From JAJVHZ01 sp041395385 (GTDB taxonomy: Bacteria > Pseudomonadota > Gammaproteobacteria > JAJPIJ01), in the NCBI GenBank assembly GCA_041395385.1, contig JAWLAN010000023.1, positions 18,495 to 82,494 on the forward strand: a DNA stretch of 64,000 nt. Reading direction: 5' to 3'. Made by a program: the position numbers and the translations under genes. The notes beneath the pieces are model-generated. The model worked only from the letters and a program-made list of their open reading frames with translations, did no database searches and was not told where the DNA came from. Shown piece by piece: positions 45,595 to 54,844 of the stretch. Within the stretch, counting starts at the first letter, position 1. Every line of letters begins with the position of its first letter.

Positions 45595-47205
45595 TCAGGG
45601 ACGCACGCCCGCGACGTTCAGACGCATCCGGTACAGCCCGCTGCGCGCGGTCATGTACAGCGTCCTCCCGTCCTCATCGCCCCATGCGAAGTTCGCCGGA
45701 AGCTGCGGCAGGCGGATCGTGCCGAGGTGTCTGCCCTCCGGCGAGAGTATCCACACGCCACCGGGTCCGGAGACGTAGAGGTTGCCGGTGGTATCCACCT
45801 TCAAACCGTCGAGCGCCTCCTCGCCGGGCGCGGAGGTCATGTCGAAGAAGACCGTCCCGGCGCCCAGCGTCCCGTCGGCGCGCACCGGGTAGCGCATGAC
45901 CACCTTCCTCGCCGTATCCCAGTTGGCGACGTACAGGTAATCCTCCGCGGGCGAGAAGGCGATGCCGTTCGGGCCCGCGAGATCCATGTCGAGCAGGGTG
46001 AGCCGGCCCTCGTGCCAGCGATAGATGCCGCTGAACGGCAGCTCCTTGCGCGGGTCGTCGTGGAATTTCGGCAGGCCGAAGGGCGGGTCGGTGAAGTAGA
46101 GCGCGCCGTCGGTCCTGCGGTAGACGAGATCGTTCGGGCTGTTCAGGCGCCTGCCCTGGTAGCTGTCGGCGAGCACGGTCTCCGTTCCGTCCGGCTCGAC
46201 GCGGACGACGCGATGATTGCCGTGCTGATCGATCGTCAGCCGCCCCTGCGGGTCGAGTGTCAGGCCGTTGGAGCCCGGCTGGCCGTACTCGGCGATGTCC
46301 GCGCCGCTGTAGCCCGAGGCCTCCTTGTAGACGCTGAGACCCGCGGAGGGATCGTACTTGTAAATCCGGTTCGCGTTCGGGTCGCTGAAGAGCAGGTATC
46401 CCTCCGGCCGCCACAGAGGCCCCTCGGTGAACTGGAATCCGCTCGCCAGCTTGTAGACCTTCGGGTTGCGCGGGACGATCGCGTCGAGGGCGGGATCGAG
46501 CCGTTCGACCTCGACGTTGACCTCGCTCGGCGCGATCGCGACCGGCGCCGCGGCGCCGTCGTGAAACTCGAGCCTCGCCGTGCGCACGTAGACGTAGTTG
46601 GTCGGCGGATCCGAGAGCGGCCCGTTGGCGCCGAAGAGCGCGACGCGGATCCTCTGCCCGGGGCGGACGTTCTGTCCGACGACCAGACGGTTCACGGCGT
46701 TCCAGCCGCCGATGATCGAGCCGCCGGTCTGCATGGGAGTGCGCGCGAGCTCGCCGTCGACCCAGATCTCGGCGTAGTCGTCCACGGAGGTCTCCAGCAC
46801 CAGCGTCGAGCCGGCCGTGCGGTACGCCCCGATCCGTTCCGGCACGGTGAGCTGCAGGCGATACCAGGCGAAGGCGAGCCGGCCGTGCGTGCGTCGCACG
46901 GGCAGCGACTCCGGCGTGATCGTCTCCCAGTGCGCGTCGTCGAAGTCCGCCGCGCCGGCCTGGGGCGCGATGTCATAGGTCGGCGCAGCCTGCGTGGACG
47001 GCTGGCCGTCGATGCCTGCGAGCAGGAATCGCGACTCGACGATGCGCACGTCGCTGTAGCGCCACCTTCCGTCCACGGCCGCCGCGTCCTCGCTGCGGCT
47101 GAGATCCAGGACCAGGCGCGGCGCGGAGGTCGGCAGCGGCACGTTGGCGGCGACCGGGGCGGCCGCAGTGATGAGGCCGAGCAGTATTCCCAGCCGGCGT
47201 ATCAT
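45595..47205 (-). CDS. exported SMP-30/gluconolactonase-family protein with N-terminal beta domain
   Basis: This is a 536-residue protein with a signal peptide (cleaved near VAANV). Residues about 30-225 form a beta-rich, galactose-binding-like domain with W/Y-rich carbohydrate-type motifs. Residues about 245-535 are an SMP-30 six-bladed propeller with GFQFTEGPLWRPEGYLLFSDP, GSNGLTLDPQGRLTIDQHGNHRV, NSPNDLVYRRTDGALYFTDPPFG and GPNGIAFSPAEDYLYVANW, which supply the metal ligands. It probably hydrolyses a lactone or similar ester in the periplasm. It overlaps the DUF336 gene by 4 bases. Confidence 0.9.
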   Translation of the reverse strand: MIRRLGILLGLITAAAPVAANVPLPTSAPRLVLDLSRSEDAAAVDGRWRYSDVRIVESRFLLAGIDGQPSTQAAPTYDIAPQAGAADFDDAHWETITPESLPVRRTHGRLAFAWYRLQLTVPERIGAYRTAGSTLVLETSVDDYAEIWVDGELARTPMQTGGSIIGGWNAVNRLVVGQNVRPGQRIRVALFGANGPLSDPPTNYVYVRTARLEFHDGAAAPVAIAPSEVNVEVERLDPALDAIVPRNPKVYKLASGFQFTEGPLWRPEGYLLFSDPNANRIYKYDPSAGLSVYKEASGYSGADIAEYGQPGSNGLTLDPQGRLTIDQHGNHRVVRVEPDGTETVLADSYQGRRLNSPNDLVYRRTDGALYFTDPPFGLPKFHDDPRKELPFSGIYRWHEGRLTLLDMDLAGPNGIAFSPAEDYLYVANWDTARKVVMRYPVRADGTLGAGTVFFDMTSAPGEEALDGLKVDTTGNLYVSGPGGVWILSPEGRHLGTIRLPQLPANFAWGDEDGRTLYMTARSGLYRMRLNVAGVRP

Positions 47206-47690
47206 GGCCTGTCCTCCGCGATGTGCGCCGCGGCGGCCGCCGCGATCTCTTCATCCTGCAGGGCGCTGGCCGCGCCGCTGACGCCGACGGCGCCGATCAC
47301 CTCGCCGGCCCGCAGGATCGGCACGCCTCCCTGCAGCAGCGTGAACGCCGGCAGCGTGACCATGGCGGTGCGCCCGCCGTTGACCGCCTCCTCAAGCGCC
47401 GCGGAGGGTTTGCGGAACAACGCGGCGGTGCGCGCCTTCTCGATGGCGATCGCGGTGCTCGCGGGGAAGGTGCGATCGAGGCGCTCGACCGCGATGAGAT
47501 TGCCGCCGTTGTCGACCACGGCGATGGATCCGCCGGGGGCGCCGCGATTCCTGGCCTCGTCCTTGGCCGCGGCGATCACGGTGCGGGCGCCGTCGAGACT
47601 GAGCGTCGCCGTCGTGGTCACCGTCTCGGCGCCGGCGGCGCAGGCAATGAACAGCAGCGCTGTCGGGATGAGCCTCTCTTGAGCTGTCAT
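47202..47690 (-). CDS. exported DUF336/GlcG-HbpS heme-binding-like protein
   Basis: This is a 162-residue protein. The ATG at 47690 has GAGGAG 6 bases upstream and a signal peptide follows (cleaved near CAAGAE). The mature part is the DUF336 fold: LSLDGARTVIAAAKDEARN, GGSIAVVDNGGNLIAVERLD, AIAIEKARTAALF and LQGGVPILRAGEVIGAVGVSG. Members include HbpS (heme/iron sensing) and GlcG. It is coupled to the SMP-30 gene and follows the bufferin-like gene by 83 bases. The function is uncertain. Confidence 0.88.
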   Translation of the reverse strand: MTAQERLIPTALLFIACAAGAETVTTTATLSLDGARTVIAAAKDEARNRGAPGGSIAVVDNGGNLIAVERLDRTFPASTAIAIEKARTAALFRKPSAALEEAVNGGRTAMVTLPAFTLLQGGVPILRAGEVIGAVGVSGAASALQDEEIAAAAAAHIAEDRP

Positions 47691-47773
47691 GGTTCTCCTC
47701 CTCGTGGATGGGCGGAGCGGCGCGGCGGCACGCACGAGGCGTGGCCGCGCCGCGCGCCCGCGGCGTGATGCGG

Positions 47774-48049
47774 CTAGATCTCGTCGGGCGACTTGATCGT
47801 CGTGACACGCGCGCCGACGATCCGGGCGCAGGTCCCCTTCGGCACCCAGATCCACGCCTCGGGATTGGCGTCGGTGGTGACGTGGCCGTGGCAGGCATTG
47901 GTGCTGGTGGCGCAGTCGTTCCGGCCGGCCTTGATCACGCCGGCGCATTTCTCCTCCTTGCTGTGGTCCTCGGCGGCCGCGGCGCTGCCGCCGAGCCCGA
48001 GCGCGAAGATGCCGGCGATCGCCGCGTGGATGACAGTGGTGTTTTTCAT
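47774..48049 (-). CDS. DUF2282 bufferin-like (BufA1-type) metal-binding precursor
   Basis: This is a 91-residue protein with a signal peptide (residues about 1-24, cleaved near AAAAE). A small mature part holds four cysteines: EEKCAGVIKAGRNDC, then ACHGH, then PKGTCARIVG. This is the DUF2282 pattern of bufferin-1 precursors, which are matured by a DUF692 (MNIO) enzyme with a DUF2063 partner and bind copper. Neither enzyme is in the window. It is first in a minus-strand group with DUF336 and SMP-30 genes. GGAGC precedes the ATG. Confidence 0.85.
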   Translation of the reverse strand: MKNTTVIHAAIAGIFALGLGGSAAAAEDHSKEEKCAGVIKAGRNDCATSTNACHGHVTTDANPEAWIWVPKGTCARIVGARVTTIKSPDEI

Positions 48050-48342
48050 GGTGCAAGCTCCTGATCGGTTGTAAGGGAGACTCACGGCGCTGCGCACGGA
48101 CGCAGCGTGCCGGACCGGTCCAGCGCAACCGCTGTGCCAGCGACCTTGGGGATCGTTTAACGCACTGATTGCGCGATCCTTATGCGCCCAGGCGGGCGCC
48201 GCGGGCAGTGATGGCAGGGGCGGTCCGCACCGCCGATGATGGTGGCTGCCGCAGGATGTCGCGGGCAGCGGCCGGCGATGGCTCGCTGGCCGGCAGCGCT
48301 GCCGCTACCATATGCGTTCTGGAACGGTGCGGGACGCGGGTG

Positions 48343-49098
48343 ATGAGCGAGAAAGCGGCCACGGCCGCCGCGCTGTTGATCGGCAACGAGTTGCTCTCCG
48401 GAAGGACGCAGGACGCCAACCTCGCCTACCTCGGGCAGCGGCTGGCCTCGCGCGGCATACGGCTGGCCGAGGCCCGTGTCGTGAGCGACGAGGAGGCGGA
48501 GATCGTCGCCGCGGTGCGCGCGCTCAGCGAGCGCTACACCTATGTCTTCACCACCGGCGGCATCGGTCCCACGCACGACGACATCACCGCCGCGGCCATC
48601 GCGCTCGCCTTCGGACGCCGGCTCCTGGTCGATCCGGTTGCCGAGGAGAAGCTGAAGAGGTACTACGGCGTGGACGCGCTGTCGGCGCCGCGGCTGAAGA
48701 TGGCGACGGTGCCGGAGGGCAGCGTCCTCATCGACAACCGCATCAGCAGCGCGCCCGGCTTCCGACTGGGCAACGTGTTCGTGCTGGCCGGCGTGCCGGT
48801 CATCATGCAGGCGATGTTCGAGTCGCTGCAGGATGAGTTGCAGGAATGCGAGCCGATCCGCTCGCGCAGCGTCACCGCGCCGCTCGGGGAGAGCCGCCTG
48901 GCCGAGGGGCTGGCGGAGATCCAGCGCCGGTATCCGGACCTCGGCATCGGCAGCTATCCCTTCGCGAGGGAGAGCCGGGTTGCCGTCAGCATCGTGCTGC
49001 GCGGCACCGAGGAGTCGCGGCTGGACGGGGCGGCCGGGGAGGTCGCCGCATTGATGCGGACACTCGGCGTCGCCGAGGGCGACATCGAGCGCAACTGA
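48343..49098 (+). CDS. CinA N-terminal/molybdopterin-binding domain protein
   Basis: This is a 251-residue MoaB/MogA-fold protein (competence-damage family). It has the motif ALLIGNELLSGRTQDANLAYLGQRLASRG near the start and the nucleotide/pterin loop TTGGIGPTHDDITAAAIA. It lacks the C-terminal CinA amidase (PncC) domain, so it matches the short CinA-like/YfaY type. In full CinA the N-terminal part is an ADP-ribose pyrophosphatase; here the activity is not known. It is divergent from the bufferin-like gene. Confidence 0.88.
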   Translation: MSEKAATAAALLIGNELLSGRTQDANLAYLGQRLASRGIRLAEARVVSDEEAEIVAAVRALSERYTYVFTTGGIGPTHDDITAAAIALAFGRRLLVDPVAEEKLKRYYGVDALSAPRLKMATVPEGSVLIDNRISSAPGFRLGNVFVLAGVPVIMQAMFESLQDELQECEPIRSRSVTAPLGESRLAEGLAEIQRRYPDLGIGSYPFARESRVAVSIVLRGTEESRLDGAAGEVAALMRTLGVAEGDIERN

Positions 49099-49123
49099 CC
49101 CGCTGCCGTGCCGATCCGCCGCC

Positions 49124-49708
49124 TCAGGGGGCGGCCGCCGCCGGCGGTCCGTCGCGGCGCGTGAACGCGACGGTCTTCGGGAACAGCGCCGCGTCGTTGC
49201 TCGCGAGGAAGGCCAGCAGCTTCTCGGGCCGGGCCTCGATCGTCGCATCGGCGAACTCGGAGTTGGCCTCGACCATGCCCTCGATCTCGCCGGCGCGTAT
49301 CGCCCGCTTCACCGCCTCCTCGTCGATGAGCGAGATGGCGATCTCCCCGGGGGTGGCGTCGTATTTCACGATCATCAAGCCGATCTCCCGCCTGCCCGGC
49401 CGCATGTCCATGACGCTCAGGTAACGGCGTTCGCCCGCGACCGTCGTCTGCGCCTTGTACTGCGCGAGGTTTCGCCCGCCGTCGGGCTTCACCGTCGTCA
49501 GCGCGATCAGCACCAGGTGCTCGCCCGCACGCGTGATGTCGAGCTCGACATGATCGCCCTCGACATCGGTGTTCTGCCATGCGTCGAGCAATGCCTCGTC
49601 GATGGTGGCGGTGGCGGTGTCCGAAAGCGGCTGCTTCATCCACACGACACAGCCAGTCAGCAGCAGCACGGCGAGTGCCGTTGCGAGGTTGCGAATCAGG
49701 GCGAACAT
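49124..49708 (-). CDS. hypothetical lipoprotein
   Basis: This is a 194-residue protein with a lipoprotein signal: MFALIRNLATALAVLLLTGC, Cys at position 20. The mature sequence has mixed alpha/beta character, with no domain I recognise beyond a weakly conserved EALLDAWQN...HVELDITRAGEHLVL pattern seen in uncharacterised exported proteins. It stands alone, convergent with the CinA-like gene, and diverges from the permease. Confidence 0.75.
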   Translation of the reverse strand: MFALIRNLATALAVLLLTGCVVWMKQPLSDTATATIDEALLDAWQNTDVEGDHVELDITRAGEHLVLIALTTVKPDGGRNLAQYKAQTTVAGERRYLSVMDMRPGRREIGLMIVKYDATPGEIAISLIDEEAVKRAIRAGEIEGMVEANSEFADATIEARPEKLLAFLASNDAALFPKTVAFTRRDGPPAAAAP

Positions 49709-49898
49709 TGCTTCGTCTCCATGCGAGTCCCGCGCCGGGGCCGGGCACCGCGGTGTGTGGTCATTCGTCGATCCCGAACGTTGCGAGGCAAGCTTCCTGC
49801 CAACCCGCGGGGAAGCGTGCCCTATAATCGCCGAACCGGAGAACCCCGGGCAACGACGGGCGCGTCACCGTATGGCGGCCCACGGCGGGAGGAGCGAA

Positions 49899-51119
49899 TT
49901 GGCGACCTTCAGTTTCTCGCAGTTCTATCGTCACAACCGCAGGATCGTCATCTGGGCCGTGCTGCTCGGCCTGCTGTGGATGCTCCGGGGCTTCTTCGGC
50001 CTGGTGTTCCTCACCTTCATGCTCGCGTTCGTCGCCTCGCCGGTGGCCGAGTTCGGCAATCGTCGCCTGCGTCTGCCGTACTCGCTGGCGCTGGTGCTCA
50101 CGTATTTGCTGTTCCTGGCGGCGCTGGTCGGGTTCGTGCGCTTCGTGGCCCCGAACGTCGCCGGCGAGGCGATGCGCCTCATCGGCAATCTGCCGGCGAT
50201 CGAGCAGCGGCTGGTCGAGGTGAAGGAGGGGCTGGTGCAGCGATACCCCGCCGCGCGCCAGCCGATCACCGCGTACCTGTGGAGCGCGCTCGACGAGTCC
50301 ACGGCGAAGCCGGTCTCCGAGAAGCTGGCGGCCGCGCGCGCGGAGCTGGGGCTGAGCGAGCAGCAGCTGGCCGAGTCGATCCTGGGCGACGGCGCCGGCA
50401 ACGAGGGCGTGCAGCGCTATCGCGCGCTGGAGGACCAGATACTCGTGCACGCGTTGCTGACCCGGCAGTTCGACGTCGTCCGGCAGCACACGCCGGGCAT
50501 CATCAACTATCTGTATCGCACCACGGCCACCGCGCTGCTGGCGCTGCTGTTCAGCTTCCTCATCCTCTTCGACCTGCGTCGCCTGACCCGGCACGTGCAG
50601 GATATCGGCACCTCCCGGCTGCGCGACTTCTACGCGGAGGCGGCCCAGCCGGTGGTGCGCTTCGGCCAGCTGCTCGGCCACGCCATCCAGGCCCAGGCTG
50701 CGATCGCCTGCGTCAACACGGCGCTGACGGCCATCGGCATGGCGATCCTCGGCGTGCCGTCGCTGGCGATGCTTTCGGTGATCGTCTTCGTCTGCAGCTT
50801 TATCCCGGTGCTGGGCGTGTTCCTCTCCACCGCTCCCATCGTGCTGGTGGCGCTGAACGCCGGAGGACTGGGCATGTCGCTCGCCGTGGTGGCGCTGATC
50901 GTCGCGATCCACGCGGTGGAGGCGTACCTGCTCAACCCGCTCATCTACGGGCACCACCTCAAGCTCAACCCGGTCTTCACGCTGATCATCCTGTTCGTCG
51001 CGCATCACATCGCCGGCTTCTGGGGACTCATCCTCGCGGTGCCGATGGCCCGCTACCTCATCACCGACGTGTTCGGGATCGGGACCGTGCAACCGGCGCG
51101 GGCGCGCGCCGCCGGCTGA
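49899..51119 (+). CDS. AI-2E family transporter (PF01594-type permease)
   Basis: This is a 406-residue protein with about eight membrane helices in the AI-2E/PerM pattern: paired helices at the N-terminus (VIWAVLLGLLWMLRGFFGLVF) and a long amphipathic middle. A C-terminal block follows with IVFVCSFIPVLGVFLSTAPIVLVAL and GHHLKLNPVFTLIILFVAHHIAGFWGLILAVP. The start is taken as TTG 49899, because GGGAGGAG lies 6 bases before it. An in-frame ATG at 49872 would add nine residues but has no ribosome site. Substrates of this family vary (AI-2, Na+/H+), so none is assigned. Confidence 0.88.
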   Translation: MATFSFSQFYRHNRRIVIWAVLLGLLWMLRGFFGLVFLTFMLAFVASPVAEFGNRRLRLPYSLALVLTYLLFLAALVGFVRFVAPNVAGEAMRLIGNLPAIEQRLVEVKEGLVQRYPAARQPITAYLWSALDESTAKPVSEKLAAARAELGLSEQQLAESILGDGAGNEGVQRYRALEDQILVHALLTRQFDVVRQHTPGIINYLYRTTATALLALLFSFLILFDLRRLTRHVQDIGTSRLRDFYAEAAQPVVRFGQLLGHAIQAQAAIACVNTALTAIGMAILGVPSLAMLSVIVFVCSFIPVLGVFLSTAPIVLVALNAGGLGMSLAVVALIVAIHAVEAYLLNPLIYGHHLKLNPVFTLIILFVAHHIAGFWGLILAVPMARYLITDVFGIGTVQPARARAAG

Positions 51120-51216
51120 TCGCGACCGGCTTGGCGGTTCGGGGTCCGCGATTGGAACGCCGGCGCGCGCCTGACTACGCTTGGAGCTTCATCCCCCGCG
51201 ACGGAAAGGCCCCGCG

Positions 51217-52164
51217 ATGATTACGCCCGCAATGTCCCGTGTTCGCCACCTGCTGCTCGACGCCTGCCTGATCGCCGCGGTGGTGTTTTCCCCGGCGCCC
51301 ATGGCCGCCTCCGCCGGCTCGGGCAGCTACGTCACCGCGGACGCCAAGGCGAGCTTCAAGCATGTATACGCCTATCGCGTGGTCGATGAGGACGATCCCG
51401 CGGTCCGGTACACCGAGCTGGTGTTCGGCGAACAGCCGCTCGACACTGCCGCCATCGCCGCCGGCATGCAGGCCCGGGGCGGGGACTCCACCACCTCGGT
51501 GCTGTGGGAGAAGGTGCAGGGCGCGTTCGCCAAGCTCAGGCTGCACGAGGACGGCAACACCGAGCTCTATGTCTACGTGCCGCCGGGATACAACTTCAAC
51601 TACGGCGGGACGAGCGCGGAGCTGACCGCCAACACGCCGGAGCGCGTCGAGGGCAGTTTCCGGCTCGATGACACCGACATGGACGGCAAGCCGCGCACGG
51701 TTCAGTTGACCTTCGCCGCCGAAGTGGCGTCCATGGGCTCGGCGCCCGCGGGTGGTGCGGCGGCGGGCGCCGACGACGAGCAGGAAAGTCCGGTCGCGGA
51801 GCAGGCGGCGGGCGAGCCGCTCCCGCAGGACGGCGGCGAACCGGGCATGGTGTTCCTCGAGGCCATGAAGGCGCAGCGCGAGGGCGATTTCGACGCCATG
51901 CTGAGCGTCTCCAGCCAGGCACAGAGGGAGCGGATGCTGGCCGATCGCGACAAGCCGGAGTTCCCGGCCATGGTGGAGATGATGAAGAACATGGCCGCGG
52001 AGTCCGTGGACATCGGCGGCGGACGCGTCAACGGGGAGACGGCGACGATCGACTTCACCGGCCACTACTCCGGCGGCGGCAGCTCCAAGGGCACGGCCAC
52101 GCTGCTGCGCGAGGACGGTCGCTGGGTGGTGCAGCAGGTCAGCGAGACGATCGGCGGGGAGTAG
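51217..52164 (+). CDS. exported protein of unknown function
   Basis: This is a 315-residue protein with a signal peptide (residues about 1-30, cleaved near AASA). The mature part begins with a beta-rich half (VYAYRVVDEDDPAVRYTELVF, ELYVYVPPGYNFNYGG). An acidic/Ala-rich linker (about 175-205) follows, then a C-terminal segment resembling DUF4878/nuclear-transport-factor-like exported domains (FLEAMKAQREGDFDAMLSVSS, DGRWVVQQ). I do not recognise a named family with certainty. Confidence 0.75.
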   Translation: MITPAMSRVRHLLLDACLIAAVVFSPAPMAASAGSGSYVTADAKASFKHVYAYRVVDEDDPAVRYTELVFGEQPLDTAAIAAGMQARGGDSTTSVLWEKVQGAFAKLRLHEDGNTELYVYVPPGYNFNYGGTSAELTANTPERVEGSFRLDDTDMDGKPRTVQLTFAAEVASMGSAPAGGAAAGADDEQESPVAEQAAGEPLPQDGGEPGMVFLEAMKAQREGDFDAMLSVSSQAQRERMLADRDKPEFPAMVEMMKNMAAESVDIGGGRVNGETATIDFTGHYSGGGSSKGTATLLREDGRWVVQQVSETIGGE

Positions 52165-52200
52165 CCGCGGCACGGACCGGGCCCGGCGCCGGGCCGCCGA

Positions 52201-53883
52201 TCAAAGACTGGCGATCAACCTGTCGGCCACGCGAAACGCGTTGGCGTAGATGGTCCAGGTGAACGGCACGCTGCCGCCCGTGGGCATGAAACTGCCGTCG
52301 CTGACGTAGACGTTCTGGCAGTCGTGGACGCGGCAGTCCGCGTCGAGCACCGAGGTCGCCGGATCGGTGCCGAAGCGGCAGCCGCCGGCCTGCAGGTTCG
52401 GCGTCGGCGCGCCGTTGAGATTGGCGATGACGTTGCGGAATCCCATCCGCTCCATCACCGGGCGGGCGCGGTCGACGAGGTACTGCGACACCTTGTCGTC
52501 GTGGGGATGGTGGCCGATGCGCACGCGCGAGACCGGCAGCCCCCACTTGTCCTTCACCTCCGGGTCGAGCGTCACGCGGCAATCGTCGTTCGGCAGCCAG
52601 TCGCAGAAGATCTCGAATCGCAGCACGCGATTTTCCCGGAACACGGACTCCAGCCGGCGCTTGAACTCCCGGCCCCAGACCAGCTCGCCGTTCTCGTCGC
52701 GCCGCTCGGGCATGGCGCGATGGATGAAGCTCGGGGAATTGCCGACGAAGTCGATGGTGCCGCCCTTGGCGCGGCCGCCGAGCGCGGGGTCCTCGACGTA
52801 GTAGAAATCCTGCAGGCCGCGGTTGACGAACGGCCCGACGAGCTTCATCCGTCTCACCGTCTCCTCGTCGTAGTCCCTCAGCAGCACGTGGCCGGCGCCG
52901 GTCGCGCCGGCGGAGAAGACGAGGTTGCGGCCGACCTGCCCGTGGTTGTTGCCGAGGCCGTTGGGGTGCTTCGGGCCGCTCGACAGCAGCAGCAGTCGGG
53001 AGGACTCGATGGCCTGGCAGGCCACGACGAACACCCTGGCGTCGACGCGCTGCGCCTGCCCGTCCTGGTCGTAGTACAGCACGCCGGTGGCGCGGCCGTC
53101 GGCGCCGGTCTCGATCCTGTAAACGTGTGCGTGCGGCCGGACCTCGCAGTGGCCGGTGGCGACGGCGCGGTTGAGCAGCGCCGCGCGCGAGCTGCCCTTG
53201 GCGCCGCTCGCGCAGCCAAAGCTGCCGCAGAAGCCGGAGTATTCGCAGGGGCGCCGCTCGTCCCTGGGCTTGGTGAGGATGGCGCGCGCCACCGTGAGCG
53301 GCGTGTAGCCCATCGCCGCCGCGGCCTGGTCCACCCACTGCGAGAACAGATGCTCCGTGGTCGGCGCGTAGGGGAAATCCGGGGTGGAGCGCGGCTCGAG
53401 AAACCGGTGCGGCACCACGCGGCCGGAGATCCCGATCTCCGTCTCCACCTTGGTGTAGTACGGCTCGAGCTCCTCGTAGCCGATCGGCCAGTCGGTGATG
53501 TTGGCGCCGGCGATGGGACCGAAGGCGCTGAGCAGGCGGAAGTCGTCGGGCTTCATCCGGAAGAAGTGCCCGCTCATGAAGTTCGACGAGCCGCCCACGC
53601 AGTTGCCGTTCCAGTAGTCGTGACCGGAATTCGGATCCGAGGTCGGCAGGGCCGACCACTGCCCGCCCGCGCCCGGCTCCTCGATCACCTGCGGTTCGGT
53701 CTTGTAGTCGGAGCGGAACACGCGGCGGTGGTTGCAGGTGACCTCGTCCTTGTAGAAATCGCGCTCGTCGAACCACGGCCCCTTCTCCAGGACCACGACC
53801 GAGAGGCCGGCGCGCGCGGCCTCCCAGGCGATCGGACCGCCACCGGCGCCGCTGCCGATGACGCAGACGTCGAAGTCTTTCAT
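52201..53883 (-). CDS. GMC-family FAD oxidoreductase (gluconate/alcohol dehydrogenase large subunit type)
   Basis: This is a 560-residue flavoprotein. The FAD-binding N-terminus reads VCVIGSGAGGGPIAWEAARAGLSVVVLEKG, with the GMC signature CVGGSSNFMSGHFF and the C-terminal PTPNLQAGGCRFGTDPATSVLD and DGSFMPTGGSVPFTWTIYANA. The gene starts inside the last codons of the small-subunit gene (ATGA overlap). The pair matches membrane-bound gluconate 2-dehydrogenase-type enzymes, in which the large subunit is carried out of the cell by the Tat signal of the small subunit. The usual third subunit, a triheme cytochrome c, is missing here. The sugar or alcohol substrate is unknown. Confidence 0.92.
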   Translation of the reverse strand: MKDFDVCVIGSGAGGGPIAWEAARAGLSVVVLEKGPWFDERDFYKDEVTCNHRRVFRSDYKTEPQVIEEPGAGGQWSALPTSDPNSGHDYWNGNCVGGSSNFMSGHFFRMKPDDFRLLSAFGPIAGANITDWPIGYEELEPYYTKVETEIGISGRVVPHRFLEPRSTPDFPYAPTTEHLFSQWVDQAAAAMGYTPLTVARAILTKPRDERRPCEYSGFCGSFGCASGAKGSSRAALLNRAVATGHCEVRPHAHVYRIETGADGRATGVLYYDQDGQAQRVDARVFVVACQAIESSRLLLLSSGPKHPNGLGNNHGQVGRNLVFSAGATGAGHVLLRDYDEETVRRMKLVGPFVNRGLQDFYYVEDPALGGRAKGGTIDFVGNSPSFIHRAMPERRDENGELVWGREFKRRLESVFRENRVLRFEIFCDWLPNDDCRVTLDPEVKDKWGLPVSRVRIGHHPHDDKVSQYLVDRARPVMERMGFRNVIANLNGAPTPNLQAGGCRFGTDPATSVLDADCRVHDCQNVYVSDGSFMPTGGSVPFTWTIYANAFRVADRLIASL

Positions 53884-54500
53884 GCCGGCTTGATTTCGAA
53901 GTAGCGTTTGCCGATCGGCGGCCGCGGGAAGCCGGCCGTGTAGCCCAGCCATTTCCAGCCGACCTCGCCGGTATTGCCGCCATAGACCGGGTCCGCCAGC
54001 AATGCCTCGAGCAGGAAATACATCACCAGCGAGATCCAGTTGGCACCGTCGGTGCTGCCGGCCATCTTGCGCAGGGCCGCCTCCCGCTCCTCTTCACCGA
54101 GTTCCTCGAACAGGCGGCCGCCGTAGTCGAGCGCGATCCGCTTGCGCAGGAAAACCGCCCCTGCCGTGATGAATTTCCGATCCTCGATCGCGTCGCCCTC
54201 GTCGCGGCCGAGCGCGTCCTGCAGGTACGCGAGCGCGTTGATCTGGGCCGCGCCGGGGCTGTCGGCCTCGGTGGGCAGCAGATGCGATTGCACGCCTTCC
54301 AGCAGCGGCCACGGCGCCTCTTCGAGCACCCGCGCGAGCGGCGAGGGCAGGCCGCCGCCCGGCGCCATGGGCAGTACATCGCCGACCGCGCGCCCGGTCG
54401 CCACGGCCCCGGCGCCCGCGAGCAGCGAGAGCAGAAACTGGCGGCGGCGCCACAGCAGCCGATCGCTGCGCTGGTGTGTATAGAGGAAGTGCTCTCCCAT
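53880..54500 (-). CDS. gluconate 2-dehydrogenase subunit 3-like protein, Tat-exported
   Basis: This is a 206-residue protein starting at ATG 54500. The N-terminus contains WRRRQFLLSLLAGAGAVATG, a twin-arginine signal. The rest (LLEGVQSHLLPTEADSPGAAQI, ALAYLQDALGRDEGD, DPVYGGNTGEVGWKWLGYTAGFPRP) matches the gluconate 2-dehydrogenase subunit 3 family. It escorts the following GMC flavoprotein through the Tat pore and holds it at the membrane. It overlaps that gene by 4 bases. Confidence 0.9.
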   Translation of the reverse strand: MGEHFLYTHQRSDRLLWRRRQFLLSLLAGAGAVATGRAVGDVLPMAPGGGLPSPLARVLEEAPWPLLEGVQSHLLPTEADSPGAAQINALAYLQDALGRDEGDAIEDRKFITAGAVFLRKRIALDYGGRLFEELGEEEREAALRKMAGSTDGANWISLVMYFLLEALLADPVYGGNTGEVGWKWLGYTAGFPRPPIGKRYFEIKPA

Positions 54501-54844
54501 CGCCTTCTCACCCGGGCGGCTTGTCAGCCGGTGCGCGATTGGACCACATTCCGGCGCCGGAATTCTATGGGCGGGCGGCGCGGGGTCGCGGCCGCGATCG
54601 TGCAGCGGCCCGGCGGCGGTGGGCGGTGGCGCGGAGCGGGGGCTGCCGGTCGCCATGCCCGGCCGGATGGCCGATTCGGCCCCCATCTTGCAAGACGTTA
54701 CACCAGCCTCCGGCATCGGGGGTCTAGACTTGCAGTAGGGCAGGGCATGGGCGTTTCCGCGCATGCGGCGCCTGAGTGACGTTGCGCCCGGCCGTCCTCG
54801 TCGGTCATGGGCGTCGCGGCCGCGGCGACGGGACGAGCGAAATC
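54501..54844. other. divergent intergenic region, 344 bases
   Basis: This is the spacer between the minus-strand oxidoreductase operon and the plus-strand hybrid kinase. It is GC-rich with a few short palindromes (CCGGCGCCGG near 54553). I see no gene and no convincing promoter pair. Confidence 0.5.
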
